Shown here in pieces: positions 8,098 to 15,699 of a DNA stretch of 25,495 nt (position 1 is the stretch's first letter; each line of letters opens with the position of its first letter). The position numbers and the translations under genes were made by a program. The stretch spans positions 1 through 25,495 of the forward strand of contig CACLUN010000005.1 in assembly GCA_902610105.1 (NCBI GenBank). Direction: 5' to 3'. The notes under the pieces were generated by a model. The model had not been told where the DNA came from, did no database searches, and worked only from the letters and a program-made list of their open reading frames with translations. The DNA comes from an uncultured Bacteroidota bacterium. Lineage in GTDB: Bacteria; Bacteroidota; Bacteroidia; Flavobacteriales; Flavobacteriaceae.

Positions 8098-9651
8098 ATG
8101 AAATATTTTAAACTTTTATCAATAGTTGCTATTACAATATTGTTTTCTTGCAAAACAGGAATTGACAAACCAAGAATTGGGATTACAGGAATAGCAATAG
8201 AATCTAGTACATTTTCACCTGCAATAACCACAGAAAAAGAATTTGATATTAAATATAGTAGTGAAATTTTTGGAAGGTATCCTTTTTTTGATCAGAGCTA
8301 TGTTGATAACGCAGATTGGTTTCCAACCATGACTGCTCGAGCCCTTCCAGGTGGTGTGGTTTCGAAAGAGGCTTACGAATCTATGGTTTTACAAATCATT
8401 GAACTTACCAAACAGACTCTACCGTTAGATGGTTTATTTCTTGATATTCATGGAGCAATGAATGTAATTGGTATGGATGATCCTGAAGGTGATTTTATTG
8501 AAAGAATTAGGGCTGTGATTGGAAATAAAACAATGATTTCAACTTCTATGGATTCTCACGGAAATGTTTCAGAAAAATTAGCAAAGTATTCAGATATTAT
8601 TACATGTTACAGAAAGGCTCCACATACTGATGCTCTTGAATCAAAACAAAGAGCTCTTGATAATTTAGTTGATAGATTGAAATCAGGAAAAGGAAAGCCA
8701 AAATATAAAGCTTGGATCCCAGTCCCTATACTATTACCTGGAGAGCAAACTAGTACAAGAGTTGAACCTGGTAAATCACTCTATGAAAAGGTCAAACCCA
8801 TTGCTGATAGTAAAGGTGTTGTTGATGCTGCTGTTTGGGTAGGATATGCTTGGGGAGACGCACCTAGAAATCACGCTGTTGTAATGACTGTTGGTGATAA
8901 TAAAAAAGCGGTAGTAAATGGAGCAGAAGAGTTAGCTCAAAGTTTTTGGGATGCTAGATATGAATTTGATTTTGTAGCTCCAACGACAACATTGGATAGC
9001 GCATTAAATCAAGCTTTTATTTATCAAAAAAATAAAATTGATAATAAGCCATTTATCATAAGTGATATGGGTGATAATCCTACTGCTGGGGGTGCTGGAG
9101 ATGTAACATGGACATTAGATAAATTATTAAATATTAAAGAATTTAAATCTGAAAATGGTCCAGAATTAATTTATGCTTCAATACCTGGACCTGATTTGAT
9201 TTTAAATGCTTTAAATACTAAAATTGGAGATAAAGTTAGTGGTTATGTTGGAGCTAAAGTTGATGATCGATTTTCACCACCTGTTCTATTAAATGGAATT
9301 TTAAAAGCAGTCCATTTAGGAGATAAAAATGCTGAAGCAGAAGTTGTTGTTCAAGTTGGAAGTATTAAGGTGATTGTAACTAATAAAAGAAAACCATATC
9401 ATTATATTTCAGATTTTACAAATCTTAATCTAGATCCAAAAAATACAGATATTCTAATGGTTAAAATTGGTTATTTAGTTCCAGAGTTGTATGAAATTAG
9501 AGGTGATTGGGTCATGGCTTTGACGCCAGGTGGAGTTGATCAGGATTTATATAGACTTGGATATAAGAAAATAAAAAGACCAATGTTTCCTTTAGATAAA
9601 GATATGGAAGATCCAGATTTAAATGCAGTATTGATTCCAGCATTAAAATGA
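8098..9651 (+). CDS. M81/MlrC-like metallopeptidase lipoprotein
   Basis: A 517-residue protein of the M81 family, named after the microcystin-linearised-product hydrolase MlrC. A lipoprotein signal ends at Cys18 (ITILFSC), so it is envelope-attached, unlike most soluble M81 proteins. Candidate zinc ligands keep the family order: Glu35 (GIAIESSTF), His118 (LDIHGAM), Asp152 and His154 (MDSHGN) and His176 (APHTD). The second half shows the glycine-rich DNPTAGGAGD motif (about residues 328-337) typical of the MlrC C-terminal domain. Nothing suggests microcystin as substrate; a small peptide or cyclic amide is an inference. First gene of a four-gene operon: its stop overlaps the OsmC start by 4 bases (ATGA). 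Confidence 0.88.
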   Translation: MKYFKLLSIVAITILFSCKTGIDKPRIGITGIAIESSTFSPAITTEKEFDIKYSSEIFGRYPFFDQSYVDNADWFPTMTARALPGGVVSKEAYESMVLQIIELTKQTLPLDGLFLDIHGAMNVIGMDDPEGDFIERIRAVIGNKTMISTSMDSHGNVSEKLAKYSDIITCYRKAPHTDALESKQRALDNLVDRLKSGKGKPKYKAWIPVPILLPGEQTSTRVEPGKSLYEKVKPIADSKGVVDAAVWVGYAWGDAPRNHAVVMTVGDNKKAVVNGAEELAQSFWDARYEFDFVAPTTTLDSALNQAFIYQKNKIDNKPFIISDMGDNPTAGGAGDVTWTLDKLLNIKEFKSENGPELIYASIPGPDLILNALNTKIGDKVSGYVGAKVDDRFSPPVLLNGILKAVHLGDKNAEAEVVVQVGSIKVIVTNKRKPYHYISDFTNLNLDPKNTDILMVKIGYLVPELYEIRGDWVMALTPGGVDQDLYRLGYKKIKRPMFPLDKDMEDPDLNAVLIPALK

Positions 9652-10070
9652 AAGTAAAACTAATCAACAAAACTGGTTACCATTCAAAAATTGAAAATCA
9701 AAATGGAAATTATATAGATATTGATAATAAATCTGATATAAATCCCAAAGGAGTAAGTCCAATGGAGCTTCTATTAATGGGAGTTGCTGGATGCAGTAGC
9801 ATTGATATAATTTCTATATTAAAAAAACAAAAACAAGAATTTAAAAACTTATATATTGAAGTTGAAGGGAAAAGAGAGGATGGAGAATTACCATCCCTTT
9901 TTACTCAGATTCATGCTGACGTATTTATAGAGGGTGAAGTAGATTCCAAAAAAGCGTATAAAGCAAGTGAACTTTCATTTACAAAATATTGCTCTGTTTC
10001 AAAAACTCTAGAGGCTACAGCTGATATCTCCTTTTCAGTATATGTTAATAATAAAATTTGTAGTAAGTAA
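9648..10070 (+). CDS. OsmC/Ohr-family thiol peroxidase
   Basis: A 140-residue protein of the OsmC family. The two redox cysteines are in place: Cys49 in GVAGCSSIDI and Cys115 in FTKYCSVSKT, with the NPKGVSPMELLLMG lead-in typical of the YhfA/OsmC-like subgroup. OsmC proteins reduce organic hydroperoxides with the reactive cysteine of the first motif, using lipoyl or thioredoxin-type donors. No signal peptide, so cytoplasmic. Full length. The ATG overlaps the end of the M81 gene by 4 bases and the cupin ATG follows one base after its stop, so it is almost certainly co-expressed with both. Confidence 0.9.
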   Translation: MKVKLINKTGYHSKIENQNGNYIDIDNKSDINPKGVSPMELLLMGVAGCSSIDIISILKKQKQEFKNLYIEVEGKREDGELPSLFTQIHADVFIEGEVDSKKAYKASELSFTKYCSVSKTLEATADISFSVYVNNKICSK

Positions 10071-10071
10071 A

Positions 10072-10383
10072 ATGAATTTAGATAGTGTAAAGCAAAAAGA
10101 ATTTTTCCCAGGCTTAAGAGGGAAATTGATACATGGCGACAAAATAACGTGGGCGTTTTGGGATGTTGAAAAAGATGCTGAAGTTCCAGAACATTTCCAT
10201 CATCATGAACAAATTATGCATGTTGTTGAAGGTGAGTTTGAGTTTATATTAAATGGAGAAAAAATGGTTTGTAAAAATGGAGATGTAGTTGTAATACCTT
10301 CAAATATTCCTCACTCTGGTAGAGCTCTAACTAAATGTATTTTGATGGATGTTTTTTCACCTGTTAGAGAAGAATACAAATGA
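10072..10383 (+). CDS. Small cupin-domain protein
   Basis: A 103-residue single-domain cupin. Motif 1 runs from about residue 38 with PEHFHHHEQIMHVVEGE, giving His and Glu metal ligands; motif 2 is NGDVVVIPSNIPHSGRA with a final His ligand. Both are intact, so it probably binds Fe, Mn or Ni. Function among small cupins ranges from isomerase and dioxygenase to sensor, and cannot be told here. The start at 10072 is chosen because it lies just after the OsmC stop and gives a normal N-terminus (MNLDSVKQKEF); an in-frame ATG at 10042 would add ten residues inside the OsmC gene. The last 4 bases overlap the SDR start. Confidence 0.85.
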   Translation: MNLDSVKQKEFFPGLRGKLIHGDKITWAFWDVEKDAEVPEHFHHHEQIMHVVEGEFEFILNGEKMVCKNGDVVVIPSNIPHSGRALTKCILMDVFSPVREEYK

Positions 10384-11165
10384 ATATTTCACTTAAATCT
10401 AAAAATGCTCTAGTAGGTGGGAGCAGCAAAGGTCTTGGGAATGCAGTAGCAAGACAACTTGCTTTATCTGGAGCTAAAGTTACTTTAGTTGCAAGATCTG
10501 AAGATTTATTAGTCAATACTATCAATGAACTAAATAAACTCACTGACTGTAAACATGACTACATAATATGTGATTATAATGATCATGAAAAATACTCTAA
10601 AATAATTAGTCAATACTTATCTAATAATCGAATCGACATATTAATTAATAATACGCAAGGTCCTAAGTCAGGTGATGTAAATAGCTTATCAATTAAAGAC
10701 TATCAAAAAGCTTTTGATTTATTATTTAAAAATACTGTGTATACAACAATGCTTGCGATTGAAAAAATGAAAAAAAATAGCTGGGGAAGAATTATAAATT
10801 TGACATCGGTTAGTGTTAAAGAACCACTCAGTTATTTAGCATTATCCAATTCTATAAGATCATCCGTTATATCTTGGGCAAAAACTCTTTCAAATGATAT
10901 AGGGCATAATAATGTTACTGTAAATAATATTTTGACAGGTTATTTTGATACTGAAAGATTAAAAGAGTTGAATTCAGATAAAGCAAAAAAGTTTAACGTA
11001 GATGTTGGTGAGTTATATGATACAATGAGAAATCAAGTTCCATTAGGAAGAATCGGTAAACCTGAGGAATTTGGATATCTTATAACATTTTTAGCATCTG
11101 AATATGCTAGCTATATTAATGGAGCAAATATTCCAATTGACGGAGGACTTTTGAAATCAATTTAA
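10380..11165 (+). CDS. Divergent SDR-family protein lacking the catalytic Tyr/Lys
   Basis: A 261-residue SDR-fold protein. GGSSKGLG (residues 13-20) binds the dinucleotide, and VARS supplies an arginine suggestive of NADP(H). NNTQGP replaces the usual NNAG. Ser143 is present (NLTSVSV), but 13 residues on, where Tyr should be, there is Ser156, and the Lys position is Arg160 (LSNSIR). Tyr152 is out of register. The C-terminal IPIDGG element is normal. A natural subgroup of bacterial SDRs with an SNxxR-like motif exists and is often annotated FabG-like, so this is not simple decay; chemistry may differ or be lost. Fourth gene of the M81 operon (4-base overlap with the cupin) and convergent with the DUF6607 gene (4-base overlap). 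Confidence 0.85.
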   Translation: MNISLKSKNALVGGSSKGLGNAVARQLALSGAKVTLVARSEDLLVNTINELNKLTDCKHDYIICDYNDHEKYSKIISQYLSNNRIDILINNTQGPKSGDVNSLSIKDYQKAFDLLFKNTVYTTMLAIEKMKKNSWGRIINLTSVSVKEPLSYLALSNSIRSSVISWAKTLSNDIGHNNVTVNNILTGYFDTERLKELNSDKAKKFNVDVGELYDTMRNQVPLGRIGKPEEFGYLITFLASEYASYINGANIPIDGGLLKSI

Positions 11166-12064
11166 TCCATCAAGAACATATCTATTGTAGAATCAATTTC
11201 ATTTTTTTCATCAATACTTGGTGAAAATAAATAACTGTATAACTTTTTGTCATCTACAGCAGGCTTTAAACTTAAATCTTTGTTTGAACTATAAATTATA
11301 TCCCACTTATCTCTGACCATTTTCCATTTACTTCCATTTTTGTCCCACCATTCAACGGCAGCTTTACATTCGGAGTCAGGCACTCTAGTGTAGGTACTAT
11401 AACCTTTTTCATGAGCCAAAACAAACTGCGAATCATCTTGCTTTTGAATTTTCTTGTTGTCTTGATCATGTATCCATCCAGTTCTAGTGATTTCATGTCT
11501 GTTTCCTCTCATTGTGACATTATAATCAGATCTTTTAGAAAACTCTCTTCTTGGCAGGGGTGCTGGAGTTGTATTTTCCCAGTAGCTTTTTCCATCTTGG
11601 TGAATCCAAGATGCAGATCCCTCATATCTTGGACTATCATCTACTTGATAAACTTTTTGAGTCCATTGACCTTTAACATCTTTTTTGTCTAAGTTAATAT
11701 AAGACCATTTATCATTTTTATCGTAAAGATAAAGATCAGTATTCTGAAAGATCCAATCTTGTCTCCAATGTTTAACAATAGAGGGAAATTGCTTACTACC
11801 AACTATTAATAAATGTTGGATTGAAATTTTATTTTTTTCATCAAGAATCAGTTGTCCCCACTCTAATGCTTTTGTTTTATATATTTTTGATTTTTGATAA
11901 TCTTCATTCTCGGAAAAAACAAAAGTCTCAGCAAAATTAAATTCAATTTCAAAGCATCCACACATAGATTTAATAGATTGTTTATCCTTAGACTTCTTAT
12001 TTTGAGAATAAGTAGTAATGTACAGCATAATGCACAAAAAAGATAAAAATGAGCTTTTATTCAT
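11162..12064 (-). CDS. DUF6607-type secreted protein
   Basis: A 300-residue protein with a hydrophobic signal peptide (about residues 4-20, ending near TYSQ), so probably periplasmic or exported. The mature part begins KQSIKSMCGCFEIEFNFAET, with a CGC motif, followed by aromatic-rich strands (WRQDWIFQNTDLYLYD; KGQWTQKVYQVDDSPRYEG; WIHQDGKSYWENTTPAPLPR; RREFSKRSDYNV). The pattern matches my recollection of DUF6607, common in marine Bacteroidota, with no known function. Many tryptophans and alternating strands suggest a beta-rich, lipocalin-like or barrel-like fold; this is inference. Its start faces the ABC transporter operon across a 92-base gap. Confidence 0.7.
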   Translation of the reverse strand: MNKSSFLSFLCIMLYITTYSQNKKSKDKQSIKSMCGCFEIEFNFAETFVFSENEDYQKSKIYKTKALEWGQLILDEKNKISIQHLLIVGSKQFPSIVKHWRQDWIFQNTDLYLYDKNDKWSYINLDKKDVKGQWTQKVYQVDDSPRYEGSASWIHQDGKSYWENTTPAPLPRREFSKRSDYNVTMRGNRHEITRTGWIHDQDNKKIQKQDDSQFVLAHEKGYSTYTRVPDSECKAAVEWWDKNGSKWKMVRDKWDIIYSSNKDLSLKPAVDDKKLYSYLFSPSIDEKNEIDSTIDMFLMD

Positions 12065-12119
12065 ATTTTATAATTTTGAATCATTCTAAATTATAAAATG
12101 TTTACGATTTATTACTAGT

Positions 12120-12152
12120 TTTGAAAATTATTTTTAAAAATTGATATATTTA
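12120..12152 (+). promoter_or_regulatory. Candidate Bacteroidota-type promoter for the zinc-type ABC operon
   Basis: TTTG at 12120-12123 and TATATTTA at 12145-12152 are separated by 21 bases. They resemble the -33 TTTG and -7 TAnnTTTG elements of Bacteroidota, with one mismatch in the -7 box. Transcription would start almost at the ATG at 12157, giving a nearly leaderless message. AT-rich sequence makes chance matches likely. Confidence 0.3.
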
Positions 12153-12156
12153 ATTA

Positions 12157-12780
12157 ATGATTAAAACTGAGGACCTTAAATTCAACTATAATAATCAAGT
12201 TTCATTTAATTTTCCTGATATATTATTAAATAAAGATGAAAACTTATTAATTATTGGCAGTTCAGGTATAGGAAAGACAACTCTTTTACACCTTCTTGCA
12301 GGCTTGCTTCAATCTAATTCTGGCTCAATAAACCTATATGGTCAAGATATTAGTAAATTAACTCAACATCAAATTGATAAATTTAGAGGGCAAAATATTG
12401 GTATTGTTTTTCAAAAACCTCATTTTGTCAATTCTTTAACTGTTAAGGAAAATCTACAACTAGCTCAATATTTAGGGAACAAAAAAGATGATTCTAGGAT
12501 TGTAGATATTTTGTCAAGTTTAGACATTTTAGACAAAGAAAATAAAAATCCTAAAAAATTGAGTCAAGGTGAAAAACAAAGAGCATCAATAGCTATGGCT
12601 ATTGTAAATTCACCCAAATTGATATTAGCTGATGAACCTACCTCTAGTTTAGATGATGAGAATTGTGAAAGAGTGATTAAACTACTAAAAAAACAAGCTT
12701 CAGATTTTAATGCTCAACTTATTGTTATAACTCATGATAATAGATTAAAGAAACATTTTAAAAAATCCATAAAGCTTTGA
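12157..12780 (+). CDS. ABC transporter ATP-binding protein (Zrg/LolD-like)
   Basis: A 207-residue ABC ATPase. Walker A is GSSGIGKTT (residues 34-42), the Q-loop Gln86 lies in VFQKPHF, the signature is LSQGE (135-139), Walker B is LILADEP (155-161), and the switch His sits in VITHDNR near the end. All are intact. Sequence type is that of MacB/LolD-like ATPases that power FtsX-fold permeases. It is slightly short, as is usual for the ATPase of zinc-responsive Zrg/PA4064-type operons. The permease starts on a TTG overlapping the last 4 bases, so the two subunits are made together. Confidence 0.9.
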   Translation: MIKTEDLKFNYNNQVSFNFPDILLNKDENLLIIGSSGIGKTTLLHLLAGLLQSNSGSINLYGQDISKLTQHQIDKFRGQNIGIVFQKPHFVNSLTVKENLQLAQYLGNKKDDSRIVDILSSLDILDKENKNPKKLSQGEKQRASIAMAIVNSPKLILADEPTSSLDDENCERVIKLLKKQASDFNAQLIVITHDNRLKKHFKKSIKL

Positions 12781-14108
12781 ATATTTTTAAATTAAGCATA
12801 AAGAATATTATAAGTAAACCTCTAAGCTCACTTTTGAGTTTAGCTTTATTAGTTTTTGGTATAGGAATAATTTCTCTTTTACTACAACTAAATAGCTTGA
12901 TTAAAACTCAAATGGATAATAATCTTAAGGGAATTGATATGGTTGTTGGTGCTAAGGGAAGTCCACTTCAACTAATACTATCTGCAGTTTACCACATTGA
13001 TTCACCAACAGGAAATATATCTGTTGAAGATGCTAAAAAAATTAAAAATAATAGAATGGTCGGCTCTAGTATTGATCTTCTTTATGGTGATAATTATAAA
13101 GGTTATAGAATTGTAGGTACTGATGATGAGTTCCTTGACCTTTATGATGCAAAAATTAAAGATGGTCGTAAATGGGAGAATCCATTTGAAGTTGTAGTTG
13201 GATCAAAAATACATTCAAAATTTGGTTTAAAACTGGATGATGAATTAATGAGTTCTCACGGATTGAGAGAGACTGGAGAAGCCCATGGGGATCAATTGTT
13301 TAAAATTGTAGGATTACTTGAACCATCAAATTCAGTAATTGATCAATTAATAGTGACATCTCCTGAAAGTATATGGGATTTACATGCTGAACATGATCAC
13401 ACTGGAGAAGAACATGATGATGAACACGATCACGAACATGATGATGAACACGACCACGAACATGATGATGAACACAATCACGAACATGATGATGAACACG
13501 ATCACGAACATGATGATGAACACGATCACGAACATGATGATGAACACGACCATGAACATGATGATGAAGAAATTACAGCGATGTTAATTAAGTTTCAAAA
13601 CCCAATGAATATCATTCAGTTCCCTCGACAAATTAATGAAGAGACAAATCTTCAAGCAGCTGTACCATCATATGAAATATCAAGACTATTTAAACTATTT
13701 GGATTTGGAATTGAAACGCTAACCTACTTGGCATATTTAATTATAATTGTTTCAGCTTTTAGTTTATTCATTAATCTTTTTAACTCAATGCGAGATAGAA
13801 AATATGAAATGGCCTTAATTAGAACACTTGGTTCATCTAGAAGACAACTTTCATTTATGATTATTTTTGAAAGTTTAATTTTAACTACAGTTGGATTTCT
13901 TCTAGGATTGCTGGTTAGTAGATTAGGTGTTATGTTTGTATCTTCGCTGATGGAGGAAAGCTTAAATTACAATTTAAATTCCTTTGGTATTTTAAATGAA
14001 GAATTATGGTTATTAATACTTTCAATTTTTATAGGATTAATTTCATCTATAATTCCTGCTTTACAAGTCTATAATTTAAATATTTCTGAAGTATTAGGTG
14101 ATGAATAA
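12777..14108 (+). CDS. FtsX/MacB-type ABC permease with His-rich tandem repeat (zinc-type)
   Basis: A 443-residue permease with one N-terminal helix (about 14-38), a large periplasmic domain, and three C-terminal helices (about 315-337, 363-385, 410-432), the FtsX/MacB topology. The motif VVGAKGSPLQLILSAVYHID (about 57-76) followed by SPTGN fits the permease of Zrg-type operons (PA4065-like). Within the periplasmic domain, residues 212-264 form a tandem repeat of the octapeptide EHDDEHDH, six full copies plus a part, after an already His/Glu-rich lead-in (HAEHDHTGEEH). Such a stretch should bind zinc or similar ions. The start is TTG at 12777, coupled to the ATPase by a 4-base overlap; no better ATG is nearby. 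It overlaps the DUF3299 gene by 8 bases. Confidence 0.88.
   Translation: MNIFKLSIKNIISKPLSSLLSLALLVFGIGIISLLLQLNSLIKTQMDNNLKGIDMVVGAKGSPLQLILSAVYHIDSPTGNISVEDAKKIKNNRMVGSSIDLLYGDNYKGYRIVGTDDEFLDLYDAKIKDGRKWENPFEVVVGSKIHSKFGLKLDDELMSSHGLRETGEAHGDQLFKIVGLLEPSNSVIDQLIVTSPESIWDLHAEHDHTGEEHDDEHDHEHDDEHDHEHDDEHNHEHDDEHDHEHDDEHDHEHDDEHDHEHDDEEITAMLIKFQNPMNIIQFPRQINEETNLQAAVPSYEISRLFKLFGFGIETLTYLAYLIIIVSAFSLFINLFNSMRDRKYEMALIRTLGSSRRQLSFMIIFESLILTTVGFLLGLLVSRLGVMFVSSLMEESLNYNLNSFGILNEELWLLILSIFIGLISSIIPALQVYNLNISEVLGDE
13410..13568 (+). repeat. 24-base in-frame tandem repeat coding for EHDDEHDH
   Basis: Six full 24-base units start at 13410, 13434, 13458, 13482, 13506 and 13530, followed by a 15-base partial unit to 13568. 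Units are almost identical (GAACATGATGATGAACACGATCAC), with a few single changes such as CACGACCAC and CACAATCAC. Near-identity at the DNA level points to recent expansion by slippage or unequal exchange, so copy number probably varies between strains. Confidence 0.97.
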
Positions 14109-14535
14109 AATAATTTTCTTTTTAGCTTTTTTTATTACAAATGACGCACTATCTCAAATTGAGATTGATTGGTTTAAACTCAGAGATGTATATTATAAAT
14201 CCGAATACAAGGAAGAGATTGGCGGATATTTTCAAACACCATATTTTGGTGAAGGAGTTGAAAGTTTGGATAATGAATATGTTAAAATAACAGGATACAT
14301 GCTAACTCTTGCACCTGATGCCGGAGTATTTGTTTTATCTCAAAACCCCTATGCTGATTGTTTCTTTTGTGGATATGGAGGTCCTGAATCTGCTATTGAA
14401 CTAACTCTTAAGCCTGGATACGATGATTTTTATATGGATGAGCTAGTAGAAGTGGTTGGAATATTAAGACTTAAAAGAGAAGATGTTAGTAGCGGAGTAT
14501 ACCTAATGGATGATGCAGTCGCAATTAGAAAATAA
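14101..14535 (+). CDS. DUF3299 secreted protein of the zinc-type ABC operon
   Basis: A 144-residue protein with a signal peptide (residues 1-19, cleaved near ALSQ) and a DUF3299 domain: IDWFKL near the mature start, LDNEYVKITGYMLTL (about 56-70), a FVLSQNPYADCFFCG strand with the conserved CxxC-like Cys87 and Cys90, and VEVVGILRL. DUF3299 proteins are the periplasmic partner found beside the ATPase and permease of Zrg/PA4063-PA4066-type zinc operons; their exact role is unclear. The start ATG at 14101 is preferred over GTG three bases earlier. The gene overlaps the permease by 8 bases and, at its end, the convergent epimerase gene by 11 bases. Confidence 0.85.
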   Translation: MNKIIFFLAFFITNDALSQIEIDWFKLRDVYYKSEYKEEIGGYFQTPYFGEGVESLDNEYVKITGYMLTLAPDAGVFVLSQNPYADCFFCGYGGPESAIELTLKPGYDDFYMDELVEVVGILRLKREDVSSGVYLMDDAVAIRK

Positions 14536-15658
14536 ACTTAAAAACTGTTTTTGATTTATACACTTCACCAGGCTTCAAATAAACATTTGGGAATGATTCT
14601 TTATTAGGAGAATCTGGAAAATGTTGTGTTTCCAAACAAAAACCATATCTTTTTTTATATTTGAGACCTTGCTTAGAGCTAATAGATCCATTTAAAAAAT
14701 TTCCAGTATATAATTGAACACCTGGTTGATCAGTATAAACATCCATTTGTATACCGCTTTGGTCACTATATGCACTTGCTATCTTTCTTACAACGCCATC
14801 AAAATCATTTAAAACCCAACAATGATCATAACCATTCCCTAAGATTAATTGATTATTTTCAAGATCTATATCTCTTCCAATTTTTTTTGAATTCATAAAA
14901 TCAAATGGTGTTCCTTGAACTTTCTCAATATCACCAGTTGGTATGATTTTTTCATTGACTGGTAAATATGAATCTGCATAAATTTCTAAATTATGATCTA
15001 ATACATCACCGCTGCTTTCTCCTGAAAGATTAAAATAAGAATGCTGAGTTAGGTTTAAAATAGTTGTTTTATCAGTTTCAGCATAGTATTCAATAGCAAT
15101 TTCATTTTCGTTAGTTAATAAGTAGGTGACATATACATTTAAATTTCCGGGATACCCTTCTTCCATGTCTTTTGACAAATAGTTAAGTTTTAAAGAGCTG
15201 TAATTTTTATCATCATAACTAACCACCTTCCAATTTACTTTATCAAATCCATTAATGCCTCCATGTAGTGAGGTGCCATTATTATTTAAAGCTAAATTAT
15301 ATTCAACATCATCTATCGTGAATTTTCCATTATCAATTCTATTTGCATACCTCCCAACGATTGCGCCAAAATATGGGTGTTCATTTAAATAGGGCTCCAA
15401 AGAATCAAAACCAAGCGTAACATCTAATAATTTGCCATTTTTATCTGGCACTTTTATGCTGGTGATTATAGCTCCTAGTGATATAATTTCTACTTCACAA
15501 TCTTTATTTTTAAGAAGAAATTTATAAACCTCTTCTCCATTATTCATTTTACCTATTAACACTTTACTTTGATTAGGATTTGAACATGAAATTAAAATTA
15601 ATATTGTGATAATTATAAATGATACAAGATATTTTTTAATTTCAAAAGCGTTTATCAT
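14525..15658 (-). CDS. galM: Aldose 1-epimerase (mutarotase), lipoprotein
   Basis: A 377-residue GalM-family protein that interconverts alpha and beta anomers of hexoses. Catalytic and binding residues are present: Arg107 (GRYANR), His132 (SLHGG), His206 (TQHSYFNL), Asp278 (GYDHCW) and the general base Glu343 (CLETQHFPDSPN). A lipoprotein signal ends at Cys25 (LILISC), so it works in the envelope rather than the cytoplasm, as is common for Bacteroidota mutarotases that act on sugars entering the cell. No other sugar genes are adjacent. Its start faces the barrel-protein gene across 41 bases, leaving little room for two separate promoters. Confidence 0.93.
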   Translation of the reverse strand: MINAFEIKKYLVSFIIITILILISCSNPNQSKVLIGKMNNGEEVYKFLLKNKDCEVEIISLGAIITSIKVPDKNGKLLDVTLGFDSLEPYLNEHPYFGAIVGRYANRIDNGKFTIDDVEYNLALNNNGTSLHGGINGFDKVNWKVVSYDDKNYSSLKLNYLSKDMEEGYPGNLNVYVTYLLTNENEIAIEYYAETDKTTILNLTQHSYFNLSGESSGDVLDHNLEIYADSYLPVNEKIIPTGDIEKVQGTPFDFMNSKKIGRDIDLENNQLILGNGYDHCWVLNDFDGVVRKIASAYSDQSGIQMDVYTDQPGVQLYTGNFLNGSISSKQGLKYKKRYGFCLETQHFPDSPNKESFPNVYLKPGEVYKSKTVFKFIF

Positions 15659-15699
15659 AATTTGGGTCTAACTTTTGATATTAAAAATAGAAAATTAAC

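Noticed and set aside
10042..10071. Earlier in-frame ATG for the cupin gene
   Set aside because: It would add ten residues inside the end of the OsmC gene; the ATG at 10072 fits both spacing and family length.
11411..11692. 93-residue plus-strand frame opposite the DUF6607 gene
   Set aside because: Antisense shadow without family motifs; the opposite frame is long and has a signal peptide and conserved blocks.
13410..13568. CRISPR-like array of short direct repeats
   Set aside because: Units are contiguous with no spacers and stay in the permease frame, so this is a coding tandem repeat.
13384..13587. A 67-residue plus-strand frame of Met/Asn/Thr repeats
   Set aside because: It is the shifted reading of the 24-base repeat inside the permease gene and has no other support.
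14098..14100. GTG start for the DUF3299 gene
   Set aside because: The ATG directly after it gives a normal signal peptide and is the stronger start codon.
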